In this document: positions 41,266 to 49,013 of the stretch, in pieces
Layout: every line of letters begins with the position of its first letter
How positions within the stretch are numbered: the stretch's first letter is position 1
NCBI GenBank assembly: GCA_041484135.1
Contig: JBGPHD010000001.1
Span: forward strand, 4,163-68,162
Reading direction: 5' to 3'
Length of the DNA stretch: 64,000 bases
Source of the DNA: JACORV01 sp041484135
GTDB taxonomy: Bacteria; Gemmatimonadota; Gemmatimonadetes; Gemmatimonadales; JACORV01
The notes under the pieces: generated by a model
Told to the model about the DNA's origin: nothing
Seen by the model: only the letters and a program-made list of their open reading frames with translations
Database searches by the model: none
Program-made: the position numbers and the translations under genes

Positions 41266-42221
41266 GAGCCTTCGTCACCGGCGCCACCGGATTCGTGGGC
41301 AGCCATCTCGCCGAGGCGTTGCTGGCGCGGGGGGACGCGGTCGTCTGCCTGGCGCGCCGTCCCGACGCGGCGGCGGCGCTGGCGGCGCGGGGCGCCGAGA
41401 TCGTGCGCGGCACGCTCGAGGACGAAGCGGGCCTGGCGGGCGCGCTGGCGGGCGCCGAGGTCGTGTATCATGTCGCGGGGCTCACGGCCGGCAGCGAAGC
41501 CGAGTACGTCGCCGTGAACGAGGCCGGCACCCGCCGCCTAACGGAGGCGGCGCAGCGGCAGGCGCCCGCCGCGCGGTTCGTGTATGTGTCGAGCCAGGCG
41601 GCGGTGGGCCCCGGGCCGATGCTCGACGAGGACGCCCCGTGCCGGCCGGTGAGCCCGTACGGGCGGAGCAAGCTCGCGGGCGAGGCGGTGACGCGGGGAT
41701 CGGGGCTGGCCTGGACGATCGTGCGGCCGTGCTCGGTCTACGGCCCGCGCGACCGTGCCTTCCTGACGGTCTTCAAGCTCACGGCGAAGGGCCTGGCGCC
41801 GGTCTTCGGTCGAGGGAACCAGGAGTTGTCGCTGATCTACGCCCCCGACCTCTGCGGCGCGATCATCAAGGCCGGCACGCAGCCGGGCGCCGGCGGCCGT
41901 ATCTATCATGTGGCGCACCCCGGCACCGTGACCTCTCGGGCGCTGGCCCTGGCCGTGGGCCGGGCGATGGGCCGGACCCCGTTGGTGATCCCCGTGCCGC
42001 GGCTCGCCGTGGAAGGACTGCTCGGCGTGGCGACGATGGTGCGGGCTTTGGTGCGGAAGCGTAGCGTGGTCAATCTCGGCAAGATCGACGAGTTCTTCGC
42101 GTCGGCCTGGACCTTCGACGTGGGCCGCGCCGAGCGGGAGCTGGACTGGCGCGCCGCGCACGACCTCGCGTCGGGCCTGGGCGAGACGGCGGCGTGGTAT
42201 CGGGCGGAGGGATGGCTGTGA
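41262..42221 (+). CDS. cerR: NAD-dependent epimerase/dehydratase, probable ceramide reductase
   Basis: A 319-residue extended short-chain dehydrogenase. The Rossmann start VTGATGFVGSHLAEAL binds NAD(P); the catalytic triad is visible as Ser (YVSSQAAVG) and Tyr-x3-Lys (SPYGRSKLAGE). In Caulobacter a homologous epimerase-family protein (CerR) reduces 3-ketoceramide to ceramide; the gene position here supports that role. ATG at 41262 overlaps the preceding stop by four bases. It could in principle act on sugars, but no sugar genes are near. Confidence 0.82.
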   Translation: MRAFVTGATGFVGSHLAEALLARGDAVVCLARRPDAAAALAARGAEIVRGTLEDEAGLAGALAGAEVVYHVAGLTAGSEAEYVAVNEAGTRRLTEAAQRQAPAARFVYVSSQAAVGPGPMLDEDAPCRPVSPYGRSKLAGEAVTRGSGLAWTIVRPCSVYGPRDRAFLTVFKLTAKGLAPVFGRGNQELSLIYAPDLCGAIIKAGTQPGAGGRIYHVAHPGTVTSRALALAVGRAMGRTPLVIPVPRLAVEGLLGVATMVRALVRKRSVVNLGKIDEFFASAWTFDVGRAERELDWRAAHDLASGLGETAAWYRAEGWL

Positions 42222-43081
42222 CCGGACGCCGGGGCGTGACCGCGACCGACAAGGTGATGCTCGCCTTTCTCGCCGCGAACACCGCGGTCGTGGTCTGGCA
42301 CGCCCCGGTGATCGGGGCCTGGCCGTGGCTCCTCGTCGGCAACGCGCTGGCGGTGGCGCTGATCGTGCTGCTCCAGCGCGCGCCGGTGACGCCGTTCCTC
42401 GCGTTCATGGGCGGCGGCTACGGCCTGATCCTCACCCTGGCCTTCTACACCCAGCTCGGCATCATCGAACTGGACGTGGCCAGCGTGCGCGACGCGATGG
42501 TGCAGCGGTGGGAGGCGGCGCTCTTCGGGGGCGAGGTGAGCGTGACCTGGCACGCGCTGATGCCGAACCTCACGCTCTCGTGGATCCTGCATTTCTGCTA
42601 CGGCGCGTACTACTGGATCGTGGCGGCGGCGACCTACTGGCTCTTCTTCCGCGCGCCGCGGGGCGCCTTCGAGCGGGGGATGTTCCTGCTGACGCTGGGA
42701 TTCTACGCCTGCTACGTGATCTACTCGCTGCTCCCGGTGGCGGGCCCGCGCTACTTCTACGGCAGCGCGACAGGACCGATCACCACGGTGCTCCCCGCGC
42801 GCATCGTCCACCGGCTCCTCGAGGGCGGGTCCGCGTACGGCACCGCGTTCCCGTCCTCGCACGTCACGGCATCCTGGTGCGCGGTGCTGGCCCTCTGGCG
42901 GGACGCGCGGAAGGTCGCCCTGCTGCTCGCGCCGGTGGCCCTCGGACTGGCGTTCGGCACCGTGTACGGCCAGTTCCATTACGGCGTGGACGCGATCGCC
43001 GGCGCCGCGCTCGCCCTCTTCCTCTACTTCGTGAGCGAGCCGCTCAGACTGGCTTTGCGACCGGCCGTTCCACCGTCGTAG
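42218..43081 (+). CDS. Aur1/Ipt1-like PAP2 membrane protein, possible sphingolipid headgroup transferase
   Basis: A 287-residue protein with about six membrane segments and a C-terminal PAP2-type active site: PVAGPRYFYG, FPSSHVTASW (C2-like, with Ser-Ser-His) and GQFHYGVDAIAG (C3-like His and Asp). It lacks the C1 Lys-x6-Arg-Pro box, as Aur1/inositol-phosphoceramide synthase and sphingomyelin synthase do. A headgroup transferase acting on ceramide is thus a good guess; a phosphatase is the alternative. GTG at 42218, with GGAGGG 6 bases upstream, overlaps the cerR stop (GTGA). Its 3' end overlaps the convergent channel gene by 38 bases. Confidence 0.8.
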   Translation: MTGRRGVTATDKVMLAFLAANTAVVVWHAPVIGAWPWLLVGNALAVALIVLLQRAPVTPFLAFMGGGYGLILTLAFYTQLGIIELDVASVRDAMVQRWEAALFGGEVSVTWHALMPNLTLSWILHFCYGAYYWIVAAATYWLFFRAPRGAFERGMFLLTLGFYACYVIYSLLPVAGPRYFYGSATGPITTVLPARIVHRLLEGGSAYGTAFPSSHVTASWCAVLALWRDARKVALLLAPVALGLAFGTVYGQFHYGVDAIAGAALALFLYFVSEPLRLALRPAVPPS

Positions 43082-44141
43082 CCAGCGCGGCGTAGGTCTG
43101 CCCGCCGTACCGCTCGCGCATCTGCCCCACGGCGCCCGGGTCCCCCATCACGATGAGCGTCACGCCCTCCTGCACCATCAGGTCGTCCTTGGGCTTGAAG
43201 TGGTAGCGGCCCTCCTTGCCCTCGATGAGGGCGAGGAGCAGCAGCCCCGGGGTCGCGTTGATGTGCAGGGTGCCCAGCGCCTTCCCGATCGCCGGCGAGC
43301 CCCGACCCACCGCGATCTCCTCGATGCGGAGGTTCCGGTCGCGGTCGCGGAGCATCTGGTCGAGGAAGGTGACCACGGCGGGACGCAGCATCTCGGACGC
43401 CATGCGCAGCCCGCCGATGGAGAACGGCGACACCACGCTGTCGGCCCCGGCGCGCCGGAGCTTCGACTCGTTCTTGGGCTCCACCAGCATCGAGACGATG
43501 CGCATGATCGGATTGGTCTGCCGGGCCGTCAGCGTGCACAGCACGTTCTCGCGATCCGACTCCATGGCGGCGACGAGCCCGGCCGCCCGCATGATGCCCG
43601 CCTCGCGCAGCACCTCCTCGTCGGACGGGTCGCCCTCGATGTGGAGCAGCTCGCCCTCGCTGGTCACCGCGGGTGCCGGCGTGCCGGCGGGATGGACCGA
43701 GACCACGGCGCGTTTCACCCGTCGCATCTCGTCGATCACGTGGCCCGCCACGACGCGATCGCCGCACACGATGACGTGCTCCTTGAGTTCGCTGATGGCC
43801 TTGCGCATGCGCTTCCTCCAGAACACCTGCTCGAGCTGTCCTTCCACGAAGAACGCCGTCACCGTGGACGCGAAATAGACCAGGATCCCCATCCCGAAGA
43901 TGAGCAGGATCATAGTGAAGACCCGGCCCGACGACGTGAGCGGGAAGACCTCCCCGTAGCCCACGGTCGTGAGCGTGATGACCGTCATGTAGAGGCTGTC
44001 GAGGAGCCGGTGCTGCCCGTGCCCGAGGATCGTGTAGCCGGTCACGCCCACCAGGAACACCACCAGCGTCCCGGCCGCCGCGGTGAAGAGGCGACGACGG
44101 ACTTCGGCGAGCTGCTGGTCGGGCGACGAGAGCGGCGGCAT
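43044..44141 (-). CDS. Potassium channel protein with TrkA-N and TrkA-C domains
   Basis: A 365-residue, two-helix K+ channel subunit like Kch or MthK. Helix 1 (about 20-40), pore with selectivity filter TLTTVGYGE (about 57-65), helix 2 (about 75-95), then a RCK (TrkA-N) domain (HVIVCGDRVVAGHVIDEM) and TrkA-C (about 280-350: IEEIAVGRGSPAIGKALG, EGVTLIVMG). RCK domains bind NAD, nucleotides or Ca. I prefer ATG 44141; 17 extra codons to 44192 look non-conserved. It overlaps the convergent sphingolipid gene by 38 bases. Confidence 0.92.
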   Translation of the reverse strand: MPPLSSPDQQLAEVRRRLFTAAAGTLVVFLVGVTGYTILGHGQHRLLDSLYMTVITLTTVGYGEVFPLTSSGRVFTMILLIFGMGILVYFASTVTAFFVEGQLEQVFWRKRMRKAISELKEHVIVCGDRVVAGHVIDEMRRVKRAVVSVHPAGTPAPAVTSEGELLHIEGDPSDEEVLREAGIMRAAGLVAAMESDRENVLCTLTARQTNPIMRIVSMLVEPKNESKLRRAGADSVVSPFSIGGLRMASEMLRPAVVTFLDQMLRDRDRNLRIEEIAVGRGSPAIGKALGTLHINATPGLLLLALIEGKEGRYHFKPKDDLMVQEGVTLIVMGDPGAVGQMRERYGGQTYAALATTVERPVAKPV

Positions 44142-44166
44142 GGGCGGTTCGCGTGAAGCTATACGG

Positions 44167-44195
44167 TTGACGCCCGGGCCGCCAAACCCCATTCT
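44167..44195 (+). promoter_or_regulatory. Promoter candidate of the membrane protein gene at 44237
   Basis: -35 TTGACG (44167-44172), 17-base spacer, -10 CATTCT (44190-44195). Good -35 but a weak -10. A ribosome site GGAG is 7 bases before the ATG. Confidence 0.35.
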
Positions 44196-44236
44196 CCTAG
44201 CCGACGAGAATCCCTGAGCACCCCACCGGAGCCGCC

Positions 44237-46117
44237 ATGACGCTTGCCGATCTTCCCGTCCTGAACCCGTCCACCCCAGGGCGTGAGGCCAAGCGCGCCG
44301 CGCTGGTCGCGGCGCTCTTCCTCGTCTTCGGCGTGTTGTACGCGCTGGCGCGCGCCGCCGCTGCCGCGCCGCCGGACCTCTCCGCCTCGACGGACGTGGT
44401 CTTCGGGTTCGCGTTCCCGCGGGGATGGGGCATCATACCGGCGCTCTGGACCGGCTCCGCCACCTGGCCTGGCCGGCTCGCCGCCGCCGGGCTCGAGACC
44501 ACGCTGGCCGTGACGGCCACGGTGATCATGGCGGTCGCCATGGTGATCGTCATGCACCCCGACATCCTGTCGCGCCAGGGACCGCAATACGTCTCGCCGG
44601 CGCGGCGCATCGCGACGGTCGTGATCGCGTTCGCGCTCGCGTTCCTGCTGTTCCGCGGCACCCTCGTCATCGACGGGCTCTTCTCGACCGACCTCGCGCA
44701 GGACCCCGACAAGGCCCGCCGCCAGCTCATCGGCATCGGCGCGATCTCGGCCGTGCTCTTCGGCGGCATCTGGTCGTTCATCGGCCCCAAGGACTTCGGG
44801 CGTCGCGTCCCGCTGCGCATCTCGCACGGCGCCCTGGGCGGCATCGCCGTCTGGGCGGCGGTCACCTTCGCCACGCTCCTCTCCAGCGAGCCCCGGAGCT
44901 TCCTCTCCAGCTCGCTCGACACCTTCTACTCGCTCCTCACGATCGACGCCGCGTCCGGGAGCCCCGGCGCCACGGCCGGCTGGGCGATCTCCTCCGACGT
45001 GATCACCGCCGGGGTCGCCATGGCGGTCGCCGGCGCGTTGCTCATCGTCACCGCGCCGCAGTCCCTCGGGCCGGGGAACCGCCGCGGGAGCACCATGGTG
45101 GCCGCGATCCTCGGCACCCTGCTCGCCGTCGTCGCGTTCACCACCTACAGCACCACGAGCCGCCGCGCCGGCGACGTGAGCGTGAGCGTCGTGGACGCGC
45201 TCGGGCTCGACCGCACCGCCCCCGCGCGCACGCCGATCCTCCTTTCCGGGCAGACCGCCACGCTGTCGCAGCGCCTCGTGACGCGGACCCAGACCTCTCC
45301 CACCGCCACCGCCGACGACTGCGCCCACGCCCCCTCGGGCGACGACCGCGTGCTGCCGGCAGCCACCCAGGCCAACGTGCAGAAGCTCGGTGCCTGGCTC
45401 GACGCCCACCGCGGCGAGGTCACCGGCACCGCCATCCGCGTCGCGAGCTGCCGCACGGCGCTCCTCGCGCTGCGCTGGGATCCCGAAGCCGCGCGCGCCG
45501 GCATCTTCCTCAGCGACCGGCCCGAGCGCATCGGTCCCATCACGTACCTGTTCGCGATGTCCGGCCTCAGCAGCCCGAGGCCCGCCGCGTTGAGCCGCAT
45601 CCTGGCGGCGCTCGGCGACGCCACCCGGTTCCAGCAGGGGAGCGAGGCCCCGATGCGCTTCGCGACCTACGCGCGCCTCGCCGGCGACTCGGCGGCGGAG
45701 GCGTTCTGGCGGCAGCGCGTCGACCAGCCGGCGGACCTGGCCACCCTCCGGCCCCGCCCGGCCTATACCGACGGCACCGTCAGCGGCCGCATCGTCTCGG
45801 CGCGGAGCGGCTGGCGGATCGGCCTGCTCGTCGCCGATGACCCCTCGACCGGTCTCGATCCCACGATGCTCGCGCCGCGCAACGAAGGCTCCGTGCTCAC
45901 CAACATGGTGACCGCCGCCGATGTCGGCACCGACGGCCGCTTCAGCTTCAACGGCCTGCGCGACGGGTACTACATGCTGGCCCTGCTCTCCCCCGAAGGC
46001 ACCGCCGTCGCGGCGCTGTCGGCCCTCCGGGTCCGCGGCGACCCCGGGATCGTCCGGCTCGACGCGACGCACAAGGCGCTGGATGTCGGGGCGGTGACGG
46101 TGGATTACGAGCGTTGA
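44237..46117 (+). CDS. Large multi-pass membrane protein of unknown function
   Basis: A 626-residue protein I do not recognise. The N-terminal third has about seven hydrophobic helices (near 25-45, 85-108, 127-145, 165-185, 195-215, 255-275 and 290-305). The remainder is extracytoplasmic: a globular stretch with Cys pairs (DDCAHAP, VASCRT) and a C-terminal beta-sandwich of the carboxypeptidase-regulatory type (GRIVSARSGWRIGLLVADD, DGRFSFNGLRDGYYMLALL). No enzyme motif is seen. A terminator hairpin follows at 46148, so it is likely a single-gene unit. GGAG lies seven bases before the ATG. Confidence 0.75.
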   Translation: MTLADLPVLNPSTPGREAKRAALVAALFLVFGVLYALARAAAAAPPDLSASTDVVFGFAFPRGWGIIPALWTGSATWPGRLAAAGLETTLAVTATVIMAVAMVIVMHPDILSRQGPQYVSPARRIATVVIAFALAFLLFRGTLVIDGLFSTDLAQDPDKARRQLIGIGAISAVLFGGIWSFIGPKDFGRRVPLRISHGALGGIAVWAAVTFATLLSSEPRSFLSSSLDTFYSLLTIDAASGSPGATAGWAISSDVITAGVAMAVAGALLIVTAPQSLGPGNRRGSTMVAAILGTLLAVVAFTTYSTTSRRAGDVSVSVVDALGLDRTAPARTPILLSGQTATLSQRLVTRTQTSPTATADDCAHAPSGDDRVLPAATQANVQKLGAWLDAHRGEVTGTAIRVASCRTALLALRWDPEAARAGIFLSDRPERIGPITYLFAMSGLSSPRPAALSRILAALGDATRFQQGSEAPMRFATYARLAGDSAAEAFWRQRVDQPADLATLRPRPAYTDGTVSGRIVSARSGWRIGLLVADDPSTGLDPTMLAPRNEGSVLTNMVTAADVGTDGRFSFNGLRDGYYMLALLSPEGTAVAALSALRVRGDPGIVRLDATHKALDVGAVTVDYER

Positions 46118-46177
46118 AAGAGGAGAAGCGTTGAAGGTTGAATAAAGAGAGGCGTTGAAAGGGGTTACCTTCAACGC
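46111..46177. repeat. Short GCGTTGAA repeat cluster
   Basis: The octamer GCGTTGAA occurs at 46111, 46128 and 46152, with a related GGTTGAA at 46136 and an inverted copy (TTCAACGC) at 46170. A further TTCAACGC lies at 50466. The first copy contains the stop codon of the preceding gene. The last direct copy and the inverted copy form the terminator stem. Confidence 0.6.
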
Positions 46178-46181
46178 CTCT
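46148..46181 (+). terminator. Hairpin terminator after the membrane protein gene
   Basis: A perfect 12-bp inverted repeat (AGAGGCGTTGAA / TTCAACGCCTCT) with a 10-base loop AGGGGTTACC, followed by TCTTCGTTC, moderately T-rich. It would stop transcription of the gene ending at 46117. It is built from the local GCGTTGAA repeat. Confidence 0.55.
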
Positions 46182-46259
46182 TCTTCGTTCCCCCCTCCGT
46201 GTGCAAGTCCCCGCCACCCAGGCGTCCCCCTTCCAGACACTCAACTGGGAGGTTTCACC

Positions 46260-48512
46260 ATGTTCCGACGTCTGCTGCTCACCACCGCCCTGGCCGTTGC
46301 GACGGCCGGGACCCTGAACGCCCAAGGCTGGATCGAGCTGGAGCGGCCCATCAGGCCCGGGATCAATCCCGGGTCCGTGGTGCGCATCAGCTCCAACGTG
46401 CGCACCCGGATCGAAGGCCGGGTCGCCAGCGTGGAGGTCGAAGAGCAGTTCCGCAACGCCGGCGGCGGCATGGCCGAGGGGACGTACATCTACCCGATGC
46501 CGGGCGAGGCCGTGTTCCAGAACTTCTCCCTCTGGATCGGCGAGAACGAAGTTCGCGGCGAGATGATGAACGCCGAGCAGGCGCGCGGCATCTACGAGGA
46601 GATCGTCCGCCGGGTGCGCGACCCCGCGCTCCTGACGCTCGAGGGCTACGGGCTGATCCGCGCCCGCGTCTTCCCGATCCCGCCCGGTGAGACGCGCCGG
46701 GTGGTCCTCCGCTACACCCAGCTCCTCCAGCGCAACGGCGACGCGCTCCGGTTGCGGTACGCCATCGGCAGCCGCGACGCGGGCTCCGGCACCGGCGCGC
46801 TGAACGAGGCCGGCGGGCTCCGGGACAACTTCCGCTACCGCGTCACCGTGCCGAACGCCGACATCTACGGCACGCCGTACTCCCCGACGCACCGCATCAC
46901 TTCGCGGCGCTCCGGCGACGACCTCCTGATCACGCTCGACTCCAACGCCACCGGCGACGTCGAGCTCTTCATCCCGGTGCGCCGCGGCCTGGTGGGCACC
47001 AGCCTCGTCACCTACGCGCCCGGGAGCGAGAACGGGTACTTCATGCTGCTCGTCTCGCCGCCGCAGACCGAGGACGGTGCCGTGCAGCCCCGGGACCTCA
47101 CCCTCGTGGTGGACGTCTCCGGGTCGATGTCGGGCGACAAGATCGAGCAGGCCAAGGCCGCGCTCCGTCAGGCGCTCGGCACCCTGCGCGCCGAGGACCG
47201 GTTCCGGCTCATCAGCTTCTCGAGCCGCGTGACCAACTTCCGTGACGGCTTCACGGCCGCGACGGCGGAGAACCTGTCGGCGGCCCGCGCCTTCGTGGAC
47301 GGGCTCATCGCCGACGGCGGCACCAACATCGCCGGCGCGCTCGAGGCGGCGCTCGGCAGCACGGTGGCCGAGGAGCGGCTGCCGATCATCGTCTTCGTGA
47401 CCGACGGCATCCCGTCCGTCGGCGACCAGGCACCCGAGCACATCGCGCAGACGGCGGGGAGCCACATCGGCCGCGCGCGCATCTTCACCGTGGGCGTCGG
47501 CAGCGACGTCAACACCTATCTCCTTGACCGGCTCGCCACCGAAGGCCGCGGCACGGCGGAGTACGTCGCGCCCGACGCCAACGTCGAGGTGGCCATGGGC
47601 GGGTTACTGGGCAAGATCGCGCATCCGGCGCTCACCAACCTCAGGATCGAAGGCGCGCCGGTGACGTTGCAGCAGACCTATCCCTCGCGCCTCCCCGACG
47701 TCTTCTTCGGCGAGGAGCTGGTGATCTTCGGCCGGTATCAGGGCGAAGCGAACGGCCAGATCACGGTGGTCGGCCAGCGGAACGGCCGCACCGAGCGGTT
47801 CACCACCGACGCCGCCTTCCCGGCGAGCGAGACCGACAACGCGTTCATCCCGCGGCTCTGGGCCTCGCGCCGCATCGGCGAGCTGACCCGGCAGATCCGC
47901 ATCGAAGGCGCCACGCCGGCCCTGATCCAGGACGTGCGTGACCTCGGCCTCCGGTACGGGATCCTCACGGAGTACACGTCGTACCTCGTGCAGGAGCCGA
48001 CCCCGAGCGTCGGAATGCGTCGCGACGCCCGGCCCAACGAAGCGCCTTCGGCGATGCCCGCCAGCCCGGCACTCCAGGGCGGCGCCGGCGCCGCGCGCAC
48101 CCAGACCGGCCTCGACGCCTTCCAGCGCGCCCGCGCCAGCTCTTCGATGATGGGAGCGGGCTCCCTCGCCGCCGCCGACCAGGCGGCCGAGACGCGGTTG
48201 GGCGAACTGGCCAGCGGCCCCAACCACGGCCGGAACGTCCGCCGGGTGGGGGGTAAGCTGTTCGTGCAGATCGGGACCGTCTGGACGGACGTCGCGCACC
48301 AGGACAGCTTGAGAGTGGAGCAAGTCGCTCCGTTCAGCGAGGCGTACTTCCAATTGGTGCGCGTCTTGCCGCAGATCGCGCCGTACCTCAGGATCGGTGA
48401 CGAGGTCCTGGTGGCCGGCCGGCACGCCAGCATCAAGTTGACGCCCACGGGTGCCACCACCTGGCGGCCGGGGCAGTTGCAGACCCTGGTGAGGGCGTTC
48501 CGAGGAGCGTAA
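46260..48512 (+). CDS. VIT and von Willebrand factor A domain protein, exported
   Basis: A 750-residue protein with signal peptide (end near LNAQ, residue 22), a VIT domain (about 25-150: VEVEEQFRNAGGGMAEGTYIYPMP, shown in part as EEQFRN), a vWA domain (about 280-450) with an intact MIDAS motif DVSGSMSG, and a C-terminal region unlike known domains. The pairing resembles inter-alpha-trypsin inhibitor heavy chains and bacterial VIT/vWA proteins of unknown role, probably metal-dependent binding at the cell surface. The ATG at 46260 has GGGAGG 7 bases upstream. An ECF sigma factor follows directly. Confidence 0.9.
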   Translation: MFRRLLLTTALAVATAGTLNAQGWIELERPIRPGINPGSVVRISSNVRTRIEGRVASVEVEEQFRNAGGGMAEGTYIYPMPGEAVFQNFSLWIGENEVRGEMMNAEQARGIYEEIVRRVRDPALLTLEGYGLIRARVFPIPPGETRRVVLRYTQLLQRNGDALRLRYAIGSRDAGSGTGALNEAGGLRDNFRYRVTVPNADIYGTPYSPTHRITSRRSGDDLLITLDSNATGDVELFIPVRRGLVGTSLVTYAPGSENGYFMLLVSPPQTEDGAVQPRDLTLVVDVSGSMSGDKIEQAKAALRQALGTLRAEDRFRLISFSSRVTNFRDGFTAATAENLSAARAFVDGLIADGGTNIAGALEAALGSTVAEERLPIIVFVTDGIPSVGDQAPEHIAQTAGSHIGRARIFTVGVGSDVNTYLLDRLATEGRGTAEYVAPDANVEVAMGGLLGKIAHPALTNLRIEGAPVTLQQTYPSRLPDVFFGEELVIFGRYQGEANGQITVVGQRNGRTERFTTDAAFPASETDNAFIPRLWASRRIGELTRQIRIEGATPALIQDVRDLGLRYGILTEYTSYLVQEPTPSVGMRRDARPNEAPSAMPASPALQGGAGAARTQTGLDAFQRARASSSMMGAGSLAAADQAAETRLGELASGPNHGRNVRRVGGKLFVQIGTVWTDVAHQDSLRVEQVAPFSEAYFQLVRVLPQIAPYLRIGDEVLVAGRHASIKLTPTGATTWRPGQLQTLVRAFRGA

Positions 48513-49013
48513 ACGAGCGACATCGGTGAGCTGTACACGAAGTATCACGGTTCGCTCGTCCGGCTGCTGTACCGCCGGACGGGCGACCGTGACCATGCGG
48601 AGGACCTGGCCCAGGAGGTGTTCGTCAGGGCCATGGAAGCGCCGCCCCAGAACCCGAAGCCGTGGCTCTTCGCGGTGGCGCTGAACCTGGTGCGCGACGA
48701 CGGACGTCGCGCGGTGCGGCAGGAACGGAAGCTGGCGCTGCTCAAGGGCGAGCAGGGTGAGGCCTCGGCGCCGGCCGCGGATGACGAAGTCGAGCGAGGC
48801 GAGCGGATCGAGGCGGTGCGGGCGGCGCTGGCGCAGTTGTCGGAGAACGACCGTGAGGCGCTGCTGCTCAAGGCCGAGGGGTTCAACTACGACGAGATCG
48901 CGTCGGCCCTGGGGCTCGCCAAGGGCGCGATCGGGACCACCCTGGCGCGCGCGCGACGCCGCCTGGTGGAGGCGTACCGCGCAAAGGGAAGGATGAGGGA
49001 TGTCGCACGTTGA
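48513..49013 (+). CDS. ECF RNA polymerase sigma factor with non-canonical start
   Basis: An ECF sigma factor of up to 166 residues. Region 2 (LYTKYHGSLVRLLYRR, AEDLAQEVFVRAM) and region 4 (LSENDREALLLKAEGFNYDEIA, quoted in part as NYDEIASALGLAKGAIGTTL) are clear. The frame opens directly after the in-frame TAA of the VIT gene (48510-48512), and no ATG, GTG or TTG precedes region 2; the first GTG, at 48618, would remove most of it. AGGAG (48503-48507) has a good 5-base spacing to the ACG at 48513. ATC 48522 or CTG 48531 are alternatives. I set the start at 48513 without certainty. The anti-sigma gene overlaps the 3' end by 14 bases. Confidence 0.78.
   Translation, partial: TSDIGELYTKYHGSLVRLLYRRTGDRDHAEDLAQEVFVRAMEAPPQNPKPWLFAVALNLVRDDGRRAVRQERKLALLKGEQGEASAPAADDEVERGERIEAVRAALAQLSENDREALLLKAEGFNYDEIASALGLAKGAIGTTLARARRRLVEAYRAKGRMRDVAR

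Noticed and set aside
46111..46181. CRISPR array
   Set aside because: Repeats are 8 bases, irregularly spaced and partly inverted, with no spacers or cas genes.
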